Below are positions 27,404 through 35,494 of a DNA stretch of 64,000 nt, piece after piece. Source of the DNA: JACDAE01 sp963744875 (GTDB taxonomy: Bacteria > Chloroflexota > Ktedonobacteria > Ktedonobacterales > Ktedonobacteraceae); the NCBI GenBank assembly GCA_963744875.1, contig CAVUVQ010000002.1:620001-684000 (forward strand), written 5' to 3'. Numbering within the stretch: position 1 is the stretch's first letter; each line of letters opens with the position of its first letter. Under the pieces are notes generated by a model that had not been told where the DNA came from, did not search any database, and saw only the letters and a list, made by a program, of their open reading frames with translations. The translations under genes were made by a program, and so were the position numbers.

Positions 27404-27907
27404 ATGGCTCATAACGATACATCCACCAATGACACAAAACGTCTTGCCGAAAAGATCAAAGGCATACGTATAGCCATGCTCACCACGGCGGAAGAAGACG
27501 GAACGCTCCGGAGCCGCCCCATGGCAACGCAAGAGATGGAATTCGACGGCGATCTCTGGTTCTTTACTTACGCCGACTCAGCCAAAGTAGACGATGTCCA
27601 ACAGCACAGACAGGTCAACATCAGCTATGCCAAACCCGATGACAACCTATTCGTTTCCGTCGTAGGGACCGGGCAGTTAGTACGTGACAAACAGAAAATC
27701 AAAGAACTCTGGAATCCCTTTGTCAAAGCCTGGTTCCCAAATGGACAGGACGACCCCAACGTAGCACTCTTGAAGGTAACAGTTACCAGTGCCGAATACT
27801 GGGACGCCCCCGGAGGCAAGGTCGGAGCCATCTATACAGCAGCCAAAAATCTAGCCACAGGTGGTAAAAACCCCGGCGGAGAGAATGAGAAACTCGAAAT
27901 CAAGTAA
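27404..27907 (+). CDS. Pyridoxamine 5'-phosphate oxidase-like general stress protein
   Basis: 167 residues, a single split-barrel flavin-binding domain typical of the general stress protein 26 group. Landmarks: IAMLTTAEEDGTLRSRPM at the start of the barrel, DLWFFTYADSAKVDD, VNISYAKPDDNLFVSVVG and the C-terminal YWDAPGGKVGAIYTAAK. Binds FMN/FAD (or F420 in relatives); the reaction is undefined for most members. RBS AAGGAG before the ATG. Single gene, followed by a terminator hairpin. Confidence 0.88.
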   Translation: MAHNDTSTNDTKRLAEKIKGIRIAMLTTAEEDGTLRSRPMATQEMEFDGDLWFFTYADSAKVDDVQQHRQVNISYAKPDDNLFVSVVGTGQLVRDKQKIKELWNPFVKAWFPNGQDDPNVALLKVTVTSAEYWDAPGGKVGAIYTAAKNLATGGKNPGGENEKLEIK

Positions 27908-27951
27908 CCTCTGACCGTATCATTGTTACTTTGCCACAGTGCCAAAAGAAG

Positions 27952-27986
27952 TTGTTATAAGCTTATGTGCTATGAGCTTATAACAA
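27952..27986. terminator. Stem-loop downstream of the PNPOx-like gene
   Basis: TTGTTATAAGCT (27952-27963) pairs with AGCTTATAACAA (27975-27986), followed by TTTC. It also lies downstream of the small minus-strand ORF at 28010-28147, so it may serve both. Confidence 0.6.
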
Positions 27987-28009
27987 TTTCACTGAAATTC
28001 GCTGTTTTT

Positions 28010-28147
28010 TCAAAGTAAAGGAGGCTGGTGTATAACAGGAGGAGCCTCAGCCAGCACCTTCGCATCAACTCTCAAAGTCTGAGATTGTTCTGCCATGGTA
28101 TTTAGCTTAATCCAGAGCCTTCTGACTCTGCTAAACCAACGTTTCAT
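28010..28147 (-). CDS. Possible 45-residue basic small protein
   Basis: The ATG at 28147 is preceded by GAAGAAGG at 7-nt spacing. The product starts MKRWFSRVRRLWIKLN, an amphipathic, Arg/Lys-rich helix, and ends PPVIHQPPLL before TGA. A stem-loop lies just beyond. No family recognised; the RBS and the helical N-terminus favour a real short peptide, but it could be chance. Confidence 0.35.
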   Translation of the reverse strand: MKRWFSRVRRLWIKLNTMAEQSQTLRVDAKVLAEAPPVIHQPPLL

Positions 28148-28332
28148 CAATGAGCCTTCTTCTCTTGTATCTATTTATTCTGTTTAGTTACGAATAAATC
28201 TTCACTTCTTCAAGTATACACTGCTGTTTATTTGAAACGCAAGCACCCCATTATCTAGCCACTTTTGCAACCCATGAAACACATCGCAACCTCATTCGTA
28301 CTAGACACAGTACAAGAATAGAAAGGGTAGCA

Positions 28333-29049
28333 ATGTCGAACTCTTATTATCCACAACAATATCCACCTTCACCACCTTATCAACCCATACCCAATTCCTA
28401 TCCCAATCCATCAAAGCGTCCCAGGCGACGTTTACCCATTGTAATACTGTTTACTTGCCTTACACTTATGATGATTGCTCTCTGCATATTATTGCTTCTC
28501 AGCAGCACACTCTTCTCCTTTTTTGGCTCTCTTAATCGGCTGACCTCTCTTCCTCCAACCAGTACACCCGTGCCCACACTGCCACCGTTGAAGGTCTATA
28601 ACGTTGTGGGCAAACCAACCATAGATGCCCAATTTATTAATAACGTGCTTGAATACTACAATTCGCCAGCCAGTGGCAAGGGGCAGATCCTCTATAACGA
28701 TGGCGTAAAAGCGGGCATTAATCCCGCATATGCGCTGGCCTTTTTCCTGGAAGAGAGCAACTTCGGCACAAAAGGAGTTGCAACGGTCACCCACGCATTG
28801 GGGAATATCCGTGCAGCCTCAGGAGAAGCACAGTATAAAGGATATCGTATGTATAAAACCTGGGAAGCAGGCTTTGCCGACTGGTATAAGCTGATTTCAG
28901 AGAAATATGTAGGGGAATGGCATCTCTCGACGATAGAACAAATCATTCCGGTGTATGCTCCCTCCAGCGATTCCAACGATGAAGGGCAATACATTCGTAC
29001 AATCAAAATTGCCATCGAGCGTTGGCGCAACGGATACGTCGACGTTTAA
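28333..29049 (+). CDS. Membrane-anchored glucosaminidase/lysozyme-like protein
   Basis: 238 residues. Pro/Tyr-rich cytoplasmic N-terminus, a helix (~32-60), a Thr/Pro linker, and an extracellular domain (~95-235) resembling the endo-beta-N-acetylglucosaminidase (LYZ2) fold: AGINPAYALAFFLEESNFGT with the likely catalytic Glu, HALGNIRA, YRMYKTWEAGFADWYKLI and VYAPSSDSNDEGQYI. Probably cleaves peptidoglycan glycan strands. The single-helix anchor parallels other envelope proteins here. It is followed by tandem GTAGGGG repeats. Confidence 0.85.
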   Translation: MSNSYYPQQYPPSPPYQPIPNSYPNPSKRPRRRLPIVILFTCLTLMMIALCILLLLSSTLFSFFGSLNRLTSLPPTSTPVPTLPPLKVYNVVGKPTIDAQFINNVLEYYNSPASGKGQILYNDGVKAGINPAYALAFFLEESNFGTKGVATVTHALGNIRAASGEAQYKGYRMYKTWEAGFADWYKLISEKYVGEWHLSTIEQIIPVYAPSSDSNDEGQYIRTIKIAIERWRNGYVDV

Positions 29050-29067
29050 AAATAACGAAAATGAATA

Positions 29068-29172
29068 GTAGGGGCGCAATGCAACGAAGTGGAATAAGCC
29101 CGTGCGCCCCCGAACGAAGTGGAATAAGCCCGTCCACCCTTGCAACGAAGTGGAATAAGCCCGTGCGCCCCT
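29068..29172 (+). repeat. GTAGGGGCGC repeat with three copies of a 20-bp unit
   Basis: After GTAGGGGCGC the unit AACGAAGTGGAATAAGCCCG occurs at 29083, 29113 and 29144 (spacing 30 and 31 bp), each followed by TGCGCCCC or TCCACCC. It is a locally amplified form of the one-sided family. Confidence 0.8.
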
Positions 29173-29380
29173 CGAATATTTCCCATGCATTCCCCAACCA
29201 TCCAAACGAGTTGGTCCCCCCTTTATACTGGACATAGAACTTACATACGATACTGTTTTTTTGTCCTCTGAGCATACCTGAACCTTTGCTAGAAGCACAG
29301 AGATAGCCTCAGAGTTTGATTATACGGTTTTTTACATTACAGAAGGATGGAGCGATACGCTGTAATGCTCATTCAAAGGG

Positions 29381-29483
29381 CAACAAATCCTTGTAGGGGC
29401 GCGGTTAATAAGCCCGTCCGCCCCATGAGGCAACGAACCCTTGTAGGGGCGCGATTAATAAGCCCGTCCGCCCCATAAGGCAA
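29381..29483 (+). repeat. Two tandem 50-bp GTAGGGGCGCG units
   Basis: 29381-29430 and 29431-29480 differ at only a few positions; each holds GTAGGGGCGCG(G/A)TTAATA and AGCCCGTCCGCCCC. Located just upstream of the GAF kinase gene. Confidence 0.85.
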
Positions 29484-29510
29484 TCGTGACCGGGTAGAAA
29501 AGGTGCAGAT

Positions 29511-30821
29511 ATGACACATACAAGGACAAATAGAGACGCGGCTGCCTATCTTGATAGTCTGTCCGCACTTTCCCAACGAGGCTTTAGCACATTACAAGCT
29601 GCAAGAGAGGCAATCCTCCAACTCGTAACGGAGCAACTGGCAACGCGCTCTAGCTTTTTTTCGCTTATTCGGCAGGATAGTGGAAAATTTGAAGTGATTG
29701 CGGCCCATAATGAGTCGAGCACCTGCAATGTAGAGGTTGGTACAGTCGCACTCCTCTCACCACACTTTCCCGTAATGATCAGTAGTAAAGATGGTCCAAC
29801 GTTATTGGTAAGGGAGAATCTCTATAGTGATCCCACAATAGCAACACTCTCTGCCCTGGCAGCGCTTCCCAGCACCGGGTGCTATATCGGAGTGCCAATC
29901 GTTCTCTCCGATGGTACCTTCTTCGGGGCACTTTCCACCATCGATCCCGAGCCGCGCCAATTGAGCCTCACGCAAGCCAAACTGCTGGTTGTGCTGGCCC
30001 GCCTCCTGGCAACCCAGGTCGAGCGCGAACAGGAATTGACGGAGCGCAAATGGGCGGAAGTAGAACTCTCACGTGCTCTACGCGCTCTACAGATGGCAAA
30101 CGAGCAGCGCGAGTACTTGAACCGTATGCAAAGCGATTTTGTCTCGGTTGTCAATCACGAATTCCGTACCACGTTAACGGCTATTCAAGGCTTTAGCGAA
30201 CTGATGCGCGATGAGGATTTCAGCTTTCAGGAGTTAAAAGAGTATGCCTCTGATATTAACGTAGACGCCAGACGCTTGAGTCGCATGATAAATCAGTTAC
30301 TCGATCTCGATCAAATGAAATCGGGCCAGGTGCAACTTCATCTTGAGCCGATTGACCTGAATGAAATCATTGTCGCTGTGGTACAACGTATCCGCCCTAC
30401 CGCACCAGAACATCAACTTCACCTTCAACTCGCTGAACATCTCCCACTTTTGGCGGGTGATTATGATCGCTTAAGCCTGGTCGTAACGAACCTTCTGAAC
30501 AATGCTATCAAGTATTCGCCTGAAGGCGGTGAGATCCATTTGTGTAGTTGCGTTGAAGATGAGTCCGTACATGTATTTGTGCATGATAACGGTGTGGGCA
30601 TTGCCGCTTCTGCTCTCGATCAGGTGTTTGAAATGCATGCCTGGTCATATGAGTCTAACTCGCCGCGCTATATTAAGGGAACAGGCTTAGGGCTTCCGAT
30701 AGCGCGTCAGATTTTACAAATGCATCATGGAAAGATTTGGGCTGAAAGTGTACTGGATAAGGGTTCTACTTTTCACTTTGCATTGCCGATTTCAAATGAA
30801 GATATACAGGAAGAGGAATAG
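29511..30821 (+). CDS. Cytoplasmic GAF-domain sensor histidine kinase
   Basis: 436 residues without membrane helices. GAF domain ~20-180 (ending IGVPIVLSDGTFFGALSTID), a coiled-coil linker (~180-210), HisKA with H-box SVVNHEFRTTLTAIQGFS, then HATPase: NLLNNAIKYSPEGG, VHDNGVGI and GTGLGLPIARQI. The catalytic half parallels the MASE4 kinase at 13439. The response regulator starts one base after the stop, so they are a two-component pair. The ligand of the GAF domain is unknown. Confidence 0.92.
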   Translation: MTHTRTNRDAAAYLDSLSALSQRGFSTLQAAREAILQLVTEQLATRSSFFSLIRQDSGKFEVIAAHNESSTCNVEVGTVALLSPHFPVMISSKDGPTLLVRENLYSDPTIATLSALAALPSTGCYIGVPIVLSDGTFFGALSTIDPEPRQLSLTQAKLLVVLARLLATQVEREQELTERKWAEVELSRALRALQMANEQREYLNRMQSDFVSVVNHEFRTTLTAIQGFSELMRDEDFSFQELKEYASDINVDARRLSRMINQLLDLDQMKSGQVQLHLEPIDLNEIIVAVVQRIRPTAPEHQLHLQLAEHLPLLAGDYDRLSLVVTNLLNNAIKYSPEGGEIHLCSCVEDESVHVFVHDNGVGIAASALDQVFEMHAWSYESNSPRYIKGTGLGLPIARQILQMHHGKIWAESVLDKGSTFHFALPISNEDIQEEE

Positions 30822-30822
30822 T

Positions 30823-31194
30823 ATGGCTAAAATAGTTTTTTGTGAAGATGAAGTGCGTATTCAAAAGTTGATTCGCGCGATGTTGCGCACCACATTACAC
30901 GAGGTCTACATGGCATCAGATGGCGTTGAAGGGCTGGCACTTATTGAGCGTGAGCAACCAGACCTCATCTTTACCGATGTCTCTATGCCCAACTGTGATG
31001 GTTTTCAACTCGCGGATGCTGTAAAATCACGCCCTGAACTGGCCCATATTCCCATTATCTTCGTGACAGCTTTTGCGCAACGCACCGAGATGGAGGAGGG
31101 CTATCGCCATGGTGCCATCGGGTACCTCATCAAACCCTTTAGCCCCGCCGACCTGCGTGCCCGCATCGAATCGTTTGCAAATGCGGTAAGCTGA
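30823..31194 (+). CDS. Single-domain response regulator (CheY-like)
   Basis: 123 residues from the ATG at 30823, which follows the kinase stop by one base and has AGGAAGAGG upstream; the longer frame from 30727 lies inside the kinase gene and is rejected. The receiver domain is complete: acidic pair in VFCEDE, phospho-Asp in LIFTDVSMPNCDG, Thr in IIFVTAF and Lys in YLIKPF. No DNA-binding output, so it acts through protein contacts or a phosphorelay with the GAF kinase. Confidence 0.92.
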   Translation: MAKIVFCEDEVRIQKLIRAMLRTTLHEVYMASDGVEGLALIEREQPDLIFTDVSMPNCDGFQLADAVKSRPELAHIPIIFVTAFAQRTEMEEGYRHGAIGYLIKPFSPADLRARIESFANAVS

Positions 31195-31215
31195 TATCGT
31201 CGCACCCTTACATGC

Positions 31216-32169
31216 TCAAGACTTGCGTCCCTGCTGAGAATATCCCAGCTTTGGTCGCCAGAACCCCTTGCAGATATCGGACCAGAGTGTGTCTATCACA
31301 TGCAATTCATGTTTTACGGAAGCTATATCGCGTGGCCTGCTACTTACATTCATGGCAAGCATATTGGCGATAAGTGTTTCAAGCGTGTTTACCAGCACAT
31401 CCACCATACTCGTGGTGAGCGATCCAGGATCAGAGGAGCTTTGAGTGCTTTTGGGTCGCAGTGGTAGAAAGCGGAAGTGCGCTTCTGAAGGATCTCGCGC
31501 CGTCAATAATTGATGCAAAACGGCTCCCAGGCTATAGATATCGGCCTGTGGAGTCGTTTGCGCTTTGCCATACTGTTCCGGTGCCGCATATCCAGGTGAG
31601 CCAAGCGCAATCGTATCTTTCGCCTGCCCCTGCTTGAAATAGCGGGCAATACCAAAATCAATCAAGTAGATTTTTCCTGTAGGTGTGCGCATGATGTTGG
31701 CGGGTTTAAGATCGCGAAAGATTATTGGCGGCTGTTGGTTATGTAAATACTCCAGGACCGTACAGAGTTGCAGCCCGATATCAAGTGTCTCGCTTAGTTG
31801 AAGGCGTTTGTTGGGTATCTTGCTCTGATATTCTTCAAGCGTTTCGCCCTCTATAAAATCCATAATCAGATACCAGTGCTCAGGTTCCTGAAAGTGCTCA
31901 TACAGGCGCGGGAGATTGGCATGCTCCAGTTGTGCTAATAAACTGACTTCACGCTGGAAAGCATTGGTCGCTTCAATCATTACCTGCGGAGGTAATCCCT
32001 GCAGACTCACTTCTTTGATCGCAACCAGGCGCTCTCTATCCTGAGTGTCCCGCGCTTTATAAACCGAACCGAAGCCGCCTTCTCCAATCTTGCCTACAAT
32101 GAGATAGCGGCCCTTGAATAGCGCCTGGGGAAGCAGTTCGCTTGCGAAAAAGTTTTGCCCTGATTCCAT
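31216..32169 (-). CDS. Ser/Thr protein kinase, single domain
   Basis: 317 residues from the ATG at 32169 (GAGGGAG upstream). The frame remains open to 32457, but that extension is read from the palindromic repeat and is rejected. Kinase motifs: GKIGEGGFGSVYKA, AIKEV, catalytic loop FRDLKPANIM, DFG in YLIDFGIARY, and GSPGYAAPEQYG. No membrane helix or sensor domain; the ~40 C-terminal residues have a Trp-rich end (LWSDICKGFWRPKLGY). It faces the two-component pair convergently, 21 nt apart. Substrates unknown. Confidence 0.9.
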   Translation of the reverse strand: MESGQNFFASELLPQALFKGRYLIVGKIGEGGFGSVYKARDTQDRERLVAIKEVSLQGLPPQVMIEATNAFQREVSLLAQLEHANLPRLYEHFQEPEHWYLIMDFIEGETLEEYQSKIPNKRLQLSETLDIGLQLCTVLEYLHNQQPPIIFRDLKPANIMRTPTGKIYLIDFGIARYFKQGQAKDTIALGSPGYAAPEQYGKAQTTPQADIYSLGAVLHQLLTARDPSEAHFRFLPLRPKSTQSSSDPGSLTTSMVDVLVNTLETLIANMLAMNVSSRPRDIASVKHELHVIDTLWSDICKGFWRPKLGYSQQGRKS

Positions 32170-32337
32170 TTCATCTGCTCCCTCGCAGAAGTATGATGAG
32201 CAATACAATGAACCTGAAAAAAATACTCCAACTTCCTCTTTAGTTGTTATAGATAGTATATAATCAAAAAAAGAATCCTGTAAAGAAGCGTGATCAGATA
32301 AAAGCAATGTACTTTCATCTGAGACCTTCCCGATGAT

Positions 32338-32596
32338 GTAGGGGCGCGATTTATAAGCCATTGACTCCAACGATTTCGGAAAAAATGACGCAAGCACAAC
32401 GTTCATGCCTGGAAGACACGTAAAACGGTAGGGACCCGATTGTATCGCGTCCGCCATTCATGGAATTGTGGCTCAGGGTTGATCAATCACGGACGCGATA
32501 CAATCGGTCCCCTACCGTCTTCCATGCTTTTATGTGCTTTTGCGCATATTTCAATTTGTTGGAGTAGGTGGATTTATAAGCCCGCCTTGCCCCTAT
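32338..32596. repeat. Composite palindromic element, copy A, flanked by one-sided repeats
   Basis: From left to right: a one-sided GTAGGGGCGCGATTTATAAG copy (32338), left outer repeat TTGACTCCAACGATTTCGG (from 32361), hairpin arms 32425-32453 and 32490-32518 (29 bp, two mismatched positions), decayed right outer repeat ending GTTGGAG (~32564), then another one-sided piece ending about 32596. The left outer arm is complementary to the right outer arm of copy B. Confidence 0.8.
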
Positions 32597-32628
32597 TACA
32601 TCATCGGAAATGCCTCTACCAATGTATC

Positions 32629-32784
32629 CTATGATTCTATATCAGTTCCTACCGTCTGATTAGCAGCGAGCACAGCCTTCCGCCGTCGTATGACGGCAAG
32701 CGTGGGTGGAATCGCAAAAATAACCAGGCCTATAGGGCAAGGGATAAGGCAACAGATCTCCGTGAATACATTCATAATGTTCAT
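32629..32784 (-). CDS. Possible 51-residue membrane peptide
   Basis: Start at the ATG at 32784 with AAAGGATC upstream. The sequence MNIMNVFTEICCLIPCPIGL begins a single hydrophobic helix followed by basic RRRK and a polar tail, the pattern of a small membrane protein. No family recognised. The remaining bases of the 828-nt gap (32170-32997) hold repeats and no other credible gene. Confidence 0.4.
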   Translation of the reverse strand: MNIMNVFTEICCLIPCPIGLVIFAIPPTLAVIRRRKAVLAANQTVGTDIES

Positions 32785-32997
32785 TGTACTTTTGATCCTT
32801 TCATCTTCTTGAAAAATCACCTATAAGGTCTTTGTCTTTTGACATTCTTGTCACGTTTTGTACAAAGAATAGGTAACTCAAAGATTCCCCCCTTGCTCTT
32901 CCGGATCAGAGGAATAAGACTCTCGACGCCATGACCCCATCAATGTTAGAATGTACACGATCATTGCTACCATCCCATTATTTTAGAAAGAGATCAC

Positions 32998-33621
32998 ATG
33001 TACTTAGATAAACCATTACAAACCTATCTCGACGAACTGGCATCCTCCCAGCCAACGCCTGGAGGTGGCTCAGCCGCTGCCCTCAGTGGCGCAATGGGGG
33101 CAGCACTCGCCAGCATGGTTGCCCGTCTCACCCTGGGCAAGGACGCATACGCCACTGTTCAGCAAGAGATCGAAACCATTTCTCAGCACACCGAGCGTCT
33201 GCGAGCACGTTTCCAACAACTCATGCAGGAAGATATCGAGGCCTATGGACACCTCTCCGCTACCTTCAAATTGCCGCGCACAACCCCCGAAGAGAAGACG
33301 GCACGCACAGGTGCTATGCAAAAACAACTTGCCAATGCCGCCCTGGTTCCTCTGGAGATTGCGGAATGTTCCGCTGAACTGGCACAATACTGTCTACGCA
33401 TCGCCGAGATTGGCAATGCAAACGTGCTGAGCGATATCGCCACTGCCGTGGCCCTGACCTCTAGCGCTGGCACGGGCGCATCATGGATGGTTCGTACCAA
33501 CCTGCGTGCAATGAAAGACCTCGAACTGGTAAATACATTAAGCAATCGCCTGGGCGTGGCATTAGATACAATCGCTGCTTATAGCCAGCAAGTTGTCAAT
33601 AAAGTGGGAGAGCGAGCTTGA
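32998..33621 (+). CDS. fchA: Methenyltetrahydrofolate cyclohydrolase, FTCD-C/FchA family
   Basis: 207 residues, the usual size of the stand-alone cyclodeaminase/cyclohydrolase domain. Signature PTPGGGSAAALSGAMGAALASMV near the N-terminus binds folate; the remainder is all-helical (IAECSAELAQYCLRIAEIGN; LSDIATAVAL). It hydrolyses 5,10-methenyl-THF to 10-formyl-THF (or acts in formimino-THF deamination). The stop overlaps the TTG start of folD by 4 nt. Because that FolD lacks the usual catalytic Lys, this enzyme probably supplies the cyclohydrolase step. Confidence 0.88.
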   Translation: MYLDKPLQTYLDELASSQPTPGGGSAAALSGAMGAALASMVARLTLGKDAYATVQQEIETISQHTERLRARFQQLMQEDIEAYGHLSATFKLPRTTPEEKTARTGAMQKQLANAALVPLEIAECSAELAQYCLRIAEIGNANVLSDIATAVALTSSAGTGASWMVRTNLRAMKDLELVNTLSNRLGVALDTIAAYSQQVVNKVGERA

Positions 33622-34526
33622 CTGCAACAATTATCGATGGACGTGCCATGGGAATGGAGATCCGCGCAGAATTGCGTGCAGATATCCGTCGCTATACAGA
33701 GACATGCGGACAGGCACCTGGCCTGGTAATCGTGCGCGTTGAGGGCGATGCGGCTTCCGGCGTCTACACCAAAGCTATTTTACGTATCGCCTCCGATGTT
33801 GGCGTTCAGGCTCGCTTAGAATCTCTTCCCGCTACTGCTTCGGCTGATGAACTCTATGCTCTTCTCGTTCACCTGAATAGCGATCCCGCAACTCAGGGCA
33901 TCATCGTACAGATGCCTTTGCCGCCGCATCTATCCCAGAAGATGGTTGCCGATACCATCGCGATGGAGAAAGATATCGATGGCATCAGTCCCCACAGCGC
34001 GGGCAACCTCTTTCTCGGCCTGCCCAGCTTCCTCCCATCGACGGCAGCGGCAGTGATGGAAATTCTGGAGCGCACCCATACACCATTAGCAGGGAAGCGT
34101 GTCGTGATCCTTGGTCGTAGCAATGTGGTAGGCAAACCGCTCTCCATGATGCTCTTGCAAAAAAATGCTACCGTCACTGTCTGCCATTCGCGTACATTCA
34201 ACCTGCCATTTTTCACGAAGCAGGCCGATGTGCTGATCGCCGCTGTCGGGCGTCCCAATATGGTGACCGCTGAGATAGTACGCCCCGGCGCAACCGTGAT
34301 CGACGTGGGCATCAACGCGAAGCCAGAGGGTGGCATCGTCGGCGATGTAGACTTTGCCTCGGTAAGCGAAGTCGCTGGCGCACTCACACCCACGCCCGGT
34401 GGAGTTGGACCCCTGACAAATGTCTTGCTCTTAAAACAATGTGTAGAGGCCGCCTGGCTCCAGATAGGTGGACGGCCCCAGGAGCTTTCCTCATCCTCTA
34501 AGGGGAAACATTGGGAAGAGGGGTAG
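33618..34526 (+). CDS. folD: Methylenetetrahydrofolate dehydrogenase FolD, lacking the canonical cyclohydrolase Lys
   Basis: 302 residues from a TTG start at 33618 (GGGAG upstream) that overlaps the fchA stop. FolD landmarks: IVQMPLPPHL (with Gln), KDIDGISP (with Asp), NADP loop ILGRSNVVGKP and the C-terminal TPTPGGVGPLT. The E. coli sequence SQIYVASK (Tyr50, Lys54) aligns without gaps to SGVYTKAI, so Tyr50 is kept and position 54 is Ile; a Lys occurs at 52 instead. In known FolD/DC301 enzymes this Lys is needed for cyclohydrolase activity, so this protein may be dehydrogenase-only and rely on FchA. The C-terminal ~20 residues are a polar extension. Confidence 0.9.
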   Translation: MTATIIDGRAMGMEIRAELRADIRRYTETCGQAPGLVIVRVEGDAASGVYTKAILRIASDVGVQARLESLPATASADELYALLVHLNSDPATQGIIVQMPLPPHLSQKMVADTIAMEKDIDGISPHSAGNLFLGLPSFLPSTAAAVMEILERTHTPLAGKRVVILGRSNVVGKPLSMMLLQKNATVTVCHSRTFNLPFFTKQADVLIAAVGRPNMVTAEIVRPGATVIDVGINAKPEGGIVGDVDFASVSEVAGALTPTPGGVGPLTNVLLLKQCVEAAWLQIGGRPQELSSSSKGKHWEEG

Positions 34527-34530
34527 AACA

Positions 34531-34750
34531 TTGACTCCAACAATTGAGGGATTCGCCAAAAATAATGCATCAAAAAAACAGAAAAACGCGTAAAACGGTA
34601 GGGACCCGATTGGATCGCGTCCGCCATTCATGGAATCGTGGCCCACAGTTGATAAGTCACGGACGCGATCCAATCGGGTCCCTACCGTTTTACGCGCATT
34701 ACAAGCATTCGTGTCGTGCTTGCGTCATTTTTTTCCGAAATAGTTGGAGC
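34531..34750. repeat. Composite palindromic element, copy B (most complete)
   Basis: Outer left end TTGACTCCAAC (34531); inner perfect 37-bp hairpin, arms 34587-34623 and 34660-34696; outer right end TTTTTTTCCGAAATAGTTGGAG (about 34728-34749; key bases GTTGGAG). A minus-oriented one-sided piece (GACGCCCCTAC) follows at ~34764. Size and nested inverted repeats resemble a MITE. Confidence 0.85.
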
Positions 34751-34950
34751 CGATGACGTAAGGTGACGCCCCTACCCCTCTTCCCATTAAAAAGAGCAAG
34801 GTAGGAGAAGTTTTGCCTCACCTTCTCTGCTAAACTACTCATTGTCGAGTACAGACGTGCCACCCCTCTCCACCCGAGAGTAGGCATGATTTGCACGCTC
34901 ATTGACTCTCGTGCTGACTCAACAGAGAATAAGGTAAAGAGGTATAAAAC

Positions 34951-35349
34951 ATGATCAACGGGATAATGGCGACGGTAGTGTTCGTCCGCGACCTTGCCAG
35001 ATGTACGGCTTTTTATCGAGATACGCTCAAACTTCCCTATGCAGGGAGCGATGCCAGTTCTTCCAATTTCCTTCTGCAAGAGCGCTACCTGATCCTGCTC
35101 TCGATCTCCGGTGCAGCAGACCTGCTAGGCTCAGACCCCAATGAGTTCAAAATCGATGGAACTCCTCGTGTCCTTCTGGCCGCTGGCGTTGAGGATGTCG
35201 ATGCCACCTATAAGACGCTCAACGCCGCAGGCGTCACGTTCCTCAGACCCCCAACCGACCAGCCCTGGGGGCTACGTACAGCACACTTCGCCGATCCAGA
35301 AGGCAACCTCTGGGAGATCAACCAATCCATAGCCCCAAAAATAGATTAA
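34951..35349 (+). CDS. VOC-superfamily (glyoxalase/bleomycin-resistance-like) protein
   Basis: 132 residues, two beta-alpha-beta-beta-beta halves: ATVVFVRDLARCTAFYRDTL in the first, and VEDVDATYKTLNAAGV with WGLRTAHFADPEGNLWEI in the second. The metal-type positions (the C-terminal Glu of NLWEI and the His of TAHFADP) are present, so it may bind a divalent metal. Function within the VOC family (isomerase, dioxygenase or resistance protein) cannot be fixed. RBS AAAGAGG. A monocistronic gene between two repeat blocks. Confidence 0.85.
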   Translation: MINGIMATVVFVRDLARCTAFYRDTLKLPYAGSDASSSNFLLQERYLILLSISGAADLLGSDPNEFKIDGTPRVLLAAGVEDVDATYKTLNAAGVTFLRPPTDQPWGLRTAHFADPEGNLWEINQSIAPKID

Positions 35350-35362
35350 CCGTTTCCAATGG

Positions 35363-35480
35363 TGTAGGGGCGCAATTTATAAGCCCGTCGCGTCCCTACC
35401 CAGCATTAAGCCCGTCGCGTCCCTACCTATCATTAAACCCTTCGCGCCATTAACCATCATTAAACCCGTCGCGCCTCTCC
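35363..35480 (+). repeat. GTAGGGGCGC repeat with about four degenerate ~27-bp tandem units
   Basis: Starts GTAGGGGCGCAATTTATAAG; then CATTAAGCCCGTCGCGTCCC-type units recur up to 35480, with the later ones more degenerate (CATTAAACCCTTCGCGCC). Confidence 0.75.
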
Positions 35481-35494
35481 ATTTATGGCATCTA

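Noticed and set aside
29068..29172. CRISPR-like direct repeats
   Set aside because: Only three 20-bp units with near-identical 10-bp gaps, no diverse spacers and no cas genes; also resembles other tandem expansions of the GTAGGGG family.
32170..32457. N-terminal extension of the kinase frame (MADAIQSGPYRF...)
   Set aside because: The same peptide start occurs at the minus-strand frame ending 34627; it is encoded by the palindromic repeat. A good RBS supports the start at 32169.
33893..34627. 244-codon minus-strand ORF over folD
   Set aside because: Antisense shadow of folD that starts in the repeat; no family features.
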